A stretch of 64,000 nt of DNA from contig NZ_AP027042.1 of the NCBI RefSeq assembly GCF_027924605.1, positions 907,524-971,523 on the forward strand. The letters are read 5' to 3'. Origin of the DNA: Dyella sp. GSA-30 (GTDB taxonomy: Bacteria; Pseudomonadota; Gammaproteobacteria; Xanthomonadales; Rhodanobacteraceae). The notes under the pieces were generated by a model, which saw nothing but the letters and a program-made list of their open reading frames with translations, ran no database searches and had not been told where the DNA came from. The position numbers and the translations under genes were made by a program. Each line of letters begins with the position of its first letter. The stretch's first letter is position 1. This document shows positions 61,701 through 64,000 of the stretch, in pieces.

Positions 61701-61886
61701 ACGGCACTCGTCGCGGCGCTGGGTTTGCTGCCTGCGGCCCTGGCTACAGGCGTGGGTACGGATACCCAACGACCGTTCGCCCTGGTCATCGTCAGCGGCC
61801 TGTTCACGCGCCTCCTGATCAGCGTCTTTCTGATGCCGGTGCTTTACACGCTTGTTGCACGTCCTGATGATCGGTTGGAGGTGTGA
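58761..61886 (+). CDS. heavy-metal-efflux type RND transporter (CusA/CzcA family), system 2
   Basis: 1041 residues, full length. MNRIVAASLAQRFVVILMMLLLTGAGVRSL then LPVDAYPDLSPPIVEIITQWPGHAAEEVERLIT. Helix 4 reads IGAVDFGILVDAAVVMVENIFRQ: Asp-Asp-Glu proton residues kept, CzcA/CusA-like VEN. C-terminal GVGFLALFGVSVQTAVVYISYVNELRRGG and ALATGVGTDTQRPFALVIVSGLFTRLLISVFLMPVLY are standard. Exports a metal cation or related compound; which one is unknown. Gene order OMF-adaptor-pump differs from system 1. Confidence 0.94.
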   Translation: MSDQQPSNLPPSRTASVMNRIVAASLAQRFVVILMMLLLTGAGVRSLQRLPVDAYPDLSPPIVEIITQWPGHAAEEVERLITVPVERGMNGVPKTTTTRSISLYGLSDVILTFQNGTDNNFARQEVFNRLGDLSLPSGVTPSVSPLSAPSGLIYRYVLQSTDRSPMDLKTLEDWTVEPQYRSVAGVADDSGFGGGTMQYQVLLDQTKIAAVGLSAVQVEAALTANNANAGGGFYSQGGQFYYVRGAGRMETLEDIGNVVVAVHDGVPVLVKDVGRVTIGIAPRLGEFGYEKQDDAVEGVILLRTGEKTQDVLKRVEAKTRELNDQILPKDVKVVPFYDRTDLITLTTRIVEDNLLRGMLLVVVILIFFLYDFRAGLIVATTIPLALLFAFICLDLQGASANLLSIGAVDFGILVDAAVVMVENIFRQIAERKGTPINVREIIRDAAAEVDRPLFYAVAVIVVSFLPIYVLSGPSGTLFKPMADTMIFALVGSLVVTLTLLPVLCAVFMRKGVRERRNRVFEAIKSIYIKGLDFCLARPWGTAAASGIVLVVSLLLIPRIGAEFMPQLDEGALWVRATMPYTISFEEASKVTPKVRDILRSFPEVTTVASELGRPDDGTDATGFFNVEFYVGLKPYSQWTGSYRNKAALIEAINHKLEAFPGIIFNYTQPAEDAVDEAETGLKSALAVKVFGSNLDTLEQKGKAIKQLLEHVRGIRDVTLVRELGQPSLTIDINRAQIARYGLNVSDINGLIQTAIGGDVATQVVQGEKEFDLVVRLDEPYRNNPEEIRNLLVTTPAGQQIPLKEFANIQVTNGASFIYRQDNSRYIGVQFSVEGRDLAGAVEDAIQQVNAKVKLPQGYRLDWGGEYTEYTASRAQLNIILPLTLGLIFLLLFTLYSNFKFPFITVLGVLLSAPVGGIVALWITGTPFSVSSGVGFLALFGVSVQTAVVYISYVNELRRGGTPLTDAIREGAILRLRPIMMTALVAALGLLPAALATGVGTDTQRPFALVIVSGLFTRLLISVFLMPVLYTLVARPDDRLEV

Positions 61887-61927
61887 GTCGGTTGCTGCGA
61901 TCGGATGCCTGGCTGTCCTGGGAAGCT

Positions 61928-61953
61928 GCGGTCGCGACTGAGGCCGCGACCGC
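61928..61953. terminator. hairpin between convergent efflux and methyltransferase genes
   Basis: Perfect 9-bp stem GCGGTCGCG / CGCGACCGC around ACTGAGGC, 42 bases after the pump stop. No U-tract; placement between convergent genes suggests termination. Confidence 0.5.
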
Positions 61954-61983
61954 GCCACCACAACCGAGGTCGACAGACAGGCT

Positions 61984-62649
61984 TCAGCCGATCCGCATAG
62001 ATAGTTCTACATCCTCGCCGAACGGTATGGACATATAGCCGTTGGCCGGCGAGCGTACGTAAGCCAGATAGTCAGGACTGTAATCGGCATTGTCGGCGAC
62101 GATGAAGGCACCCGGCCTGAGGCGGCTCTCGACCAGGTGCAGAATCTCGGGATAGAGCGCTTTGGCGCCATCGAGCAGCAGCAGGTCGATCGTGTCGGGC
62201 AGATCGACGCGCAAGGTTTGCAGTGCATCGCCCTCCCGAATCTCCACCAGATCGATGAGACCGCCAGCCGTCAGATGTTCCCGGGCGCGCACCACTTTGG
62301 ACGACTCGAACTCGCTGGTGATCAAGCGGCCACCGCCGTTATCCCGTAGAGCCGCGGCAAGGTGCAACGTCGAGATACCGAACGAGGTACCGAACTCGAC
62401 GATCGTTCGCGCACCGCCACTGCGCGCCAGCATATAGAGCAGCACGCCGGTCTCTCGCGAAACAGCGAGAGGGAGGTCCTTGAGCTGACCGTAAAAGTCG
62501 ATGTAATCGGTCTTGCTCCGCATCAGCCGCTGATGCTCGTCGGCAGAGAGGGCAGCCAGCGCCGGAATCGTTGCTGGTGATGCGGCATCGGCCTCCTTGA
62601 ACAAGCGATCCAGCAATGGGGCCAGCGGGGTGGTAGCGAGAGTGGTCAT
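61984..62649 (-). CDS. class I SAM-dependent O-methyltransferase
   Basis: 221 residues from ATG 62649 (GGAG eight bases upstream). Motif I is TIVEFGTSFGISTLHLAAALR (~84), then RLITSEFESSKVVRAREHL, VEIREGDALQTL, LLLLDGAKALYPEILHLVESRLRPGAFIVADNADY (~165). This is the Methyltransf_3/24 O-methyltransferase fold acting on a catechol-like or other small substrate. Divergent from a TetR regulator, which probably controls it. An upstream in-frame extension runs into the regulator and is rejected. Confidence 0.92.
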   Translation of the reverse strand: MTTLATTPLAPLLDRLFKEADAASPATIPALAALSADEHQRLMRSKTDYIDFYGQLKDLPLAVSRETGVLLYMLARSGGARTIVEFGTSFGISTLHLAAALRDNGGGRLITSEFESSKVVRAREHLTAGGLIDLVEIREGDALQTLRVDLPDTIDLLLLDGAKALYPEILHLVESRLRPGAFIVADNADYSPDYLAYVRSPANGYMSIPFGEDVELSMRIG

Positions 62650-62693
62650 GCAAATCTCCGTTTTGAGGTGCGTCCGTGAACGCGTCGGCATAG

Positions 62694-62728
62694 AATGCGA
62701 CGAATTCGTCAGGTTCACTATTCGCATT
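62694..62728. promoter_or_regulatory. palindromic operator region between methyltransferase and TetR genes
   Basis: A perfect 10-base palindrome ACGAATTCGT (62700-62709) lies inside wider arms AATGCGA (62694-62700) and TCGCATT (62722-62728). Located in the 90-base divergent gap, so a likely TetR binding site. Confidence 0.5.
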
Positions 62729-62739
62729 GTCAGGCTGCC

Positions 62740-63390
62740 ATGACCGATCGCCGAAACCCCCCGATTTCCCCACGAAAACAGCCAAAACAGGCTCGCTCGA
62801 CCGGGCTTATCGCCATCATTCTGGAAGCGGCTGCTCAGGTTTTGGCGAAGGAAGGCGCGCAGCGCTTCACCACGGCGCGGGTGGCGGAGAAGGCCGGAGT
62901 GAGCGTCGGGTCGCTGTATCAGTATTTCCCGAACAAGGCGGCGATTCTCTTTCGATTGCAGAGCGACGAGTGGCGCCAGACGACTGGCTTGCTGCGCGAC
63001 ATCCTCGAGGACGTTCAGCGACCACCGTTGGATCGGCTGCGCATCCTCGTCCACGCCTTCATTCGTTCGGAATGCGAAGAGGCCGAGATGCGGGTAGCGC
63101 TAAACGACACCGCGCCGCTCTATCGCGATGCGCCGGAGGCGCAGGCGGCCAAAGCCTCCGGACAGCAAACCATCCAGGCCTTCATGCAAGAGGTATTGCC
63201 CGAAGCGTCGGAAGCTACTCGCATACTGGCGGGCGAGCTGATGACGACAACGCTCAGCACGGTGGGAAAGGATTTTTCGGAAAGCCCTCGAACCCCGATC
63301 GAGATCGAGGCTTATGCCGACGCCATGGCGGATATGTTTTGCGCGTACCTCGACCAGCTCAGGCGTAGCCCACCCAGCCCCGAAACGTAA
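62740..63390 (+). CDS. TetR family transcriptional regulator
   Basis: 216 residues from ATG 62740 (no strong ribosome site). HTH: TGLIAIILEAAAQVLAKEGAQRFTTARVAEKAGVSVGSLYQYFPNKAAILFRLQ (~20-75); SVGSLYQYFPNK is the classical TetR recognition region. Ligand domain ~90-205. Divergent from the O-methyltransferase. Its last 32 bases overlap the end of the convergent methyltransferase gene. Confidence 0.92.
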   Translation: MTDRRNPPISPRKQPKQARSTGLIAIILEAAAQVLAKEGAQRFTTARVAEKAGVSVGSLYQYFPNKAAILFRLQSDEWRQTTGLLRDILEDVQRPPLDRLRILVHAFIRSECEEAEMRVALNDTAPLYRDAPEAQAAKASGQQTIQAFMQEVLPEASEATRILAGELMTTTLSTVGKDFSESPRTPIEIEAYADAMADMFCAYLDQLRRSPPSPET

Positions 63391-64000
63391 AACCGGCATA
63401 GAACAGGCTGACATTCGAGAAGCCTGCTTCGCGCAGAATCGCTTCGTCCTGTTCCGGCGTGAGCAAGGTCAGCTGCGTGTCGATCGCCGCGCGTGCAGCC
63501 GCTGCCTTGTCGTGATCGATACCGGAGGACACCACGAAGGCGGCGTATCGCGACAGCCAAAGCGCTCGCTCGCCTTCCCCTTGCGGAATACTCAGGTGTG
63601 CGACCACGAAGGGCGCGCCAGGCTTCAAGCGGCGATGCACTTCGGCCACGGTTCGTCGTCGTTCTTCGAGCGTCAAGAAGTGCAAGGTCAGTAGACAGGT
63701 CGCCGCGTCGAACGGCCCGGTCGGAGCGTCATCGATATAGCCTTGATGCAACGTCGCTCGTGAGGCGAGTGGCCCCAGAACCTGTTCGGCGAGCTTCAGC
63801 ATCTCGGGAGCAGGGTCGACACCGTCGAAGGTCCAGCCCGGTTGGGCCTGCGCGAAGGCTTTCAACTCCAGCCCGCCGCCGGCGCCCAGAACCAGTACCC
63901 GGCCGTCTTCCGGGACGCGCTCGGCAAGCAGCAGCGTCGTCATGCGTTGCATGCCTTCGTAGCCCGGCACGATGCGTGGGGGGCCTTCGGTGTAACGGGC
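63359..64000 (-). CDS. class I SAM-dependent methyltransferase, N-terminus cut by window edge
   Basis: The frame is open to the right edge (ARYTEGPPRIVPGYEGMQRM...), so the true start lies outside; the GTG at 63970 inside the window is only an internal codon. Motif I RVLVLGAGGGLELKAFAQAQPGWTFDGVDPAPEML, motif II-type FDAATCLLTLHFLTLEERRRTVAEVHRRLKPGAPFVVAHLS. It resembles small TehB/UbiE-like methyltransferases. Substrate unknown. Ends 32 bases inside the convergent TetR gene. Confidence 0.9.
   Translation of the reverse strand, partial: ARYTEGPPRIVPGYEGMQRMTTLLLAERVPEDGRVLVLGAGGGLELKAFAQAQPGWTFDGVDPAPEMLKLAEQVLGPLASRATLHQGYIDDAPTGPFDAATCLLTLHFLTLEERRRTVAEVHRRLKPGAPFVVAHLSIPQGEGERALWLSRYAAFVVSSGIDHDKAAAARAAIDTQLTLLTPEQDEAILREAGFSNVSLFYAGFTFRGWVGYA

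Overview
The window is GC-rich, densely packed bacterial chromosome. Its gene content fits the Rhodanobacteraceae/Xanthomonadaceae branch of Gammaproteobacteria (Dyella, Rhodanobacter, Frateuria or Luteibacter type): phenylalanine 4-monooxygenase divergent from an Lrp-type regulator, a secreted S53 peptidase, a DUF885 protein, an S9 peptidase, TonB-dependent receptor plus PAP2 phosphatase, RraB, YdeP-type molybdoenzyme and NodT-type efflux. This assignment rests on protein family recognition, not on a marker gene. I see no rRNA, tRNA, CRISPR array, prophage or transposase. The window cuts a gene at each end (AI-2E transporter at 1, SAM methyltransferase at 64000).

Layout. 1-1904 (minus): membrane/stress operon DUF1328, YqjD-like DUF883, YqjE-like, a 105-aa protein and an AI-2E family transporter. 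2097-8485: PEBP-like protein, an AAA ATPase, DUF3224, a YheT-like hydrolase coupled to a PlsC acyltransferase, and the Lrp/phhA divergent pair. 8504-9800: a RES/Xre-type toxin-antitoxin pair with a palindromic operator. 9807-12840: ECF sigma factor and membrane anti-sigma factor divergent from a catalase-like peroxidase and cytochrome b561; the gap carries two mirror-image promoter-like sequences with identical spacing. 13092-16877: a large autotransporter. 16907-20763: DUF885 peptidase-like protein, YafY regulator, and a GFA/small protein/DJ-1-like operon. 21065-26015: fbp, 2OG-Fe(II) oxygenase, patatin lipoprotein, S9 peptidase. 26474-32860: S53 peptidase, thioesterase, hydrolase, DUF4239-like protein, PLP enzyme, RraB. 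32851-35853: a prolyl-hydroxylase-like/WD40 fusion divergent from a TetR regulator and HD protein, with two related operator-like palindromes between them. 36309-43941: YdeP-like oxidoreductase, a two-component system, PAP2 phosphatase and TonB-dependent receptor. 44112-49766: proline iminopeptidase, PLD/cardiolipin synthase-like lipoprotein, DUF5329, TMEM175-like channel, YXWGXW protein. 50043-61886: two complete tandem heavy-metal-type RND efflux systems with different gene order. 61984-64000: O-methyltransferase, TetR regulator, methyltransferase.

The most notable points are the mirrored ECF promoter pair (11093-11146), the Fe(II)/2OG hydroxylase-WD40 fusion with its TetR operators (32851-35853), and two inverted copies of a ~130-bp self-palindromic element (20857-20985 and 55765-55895). 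Starts were chosen by Shine-Dalgarno spacing, overlap with the upstream gene and family length; several are noted as uncertain.
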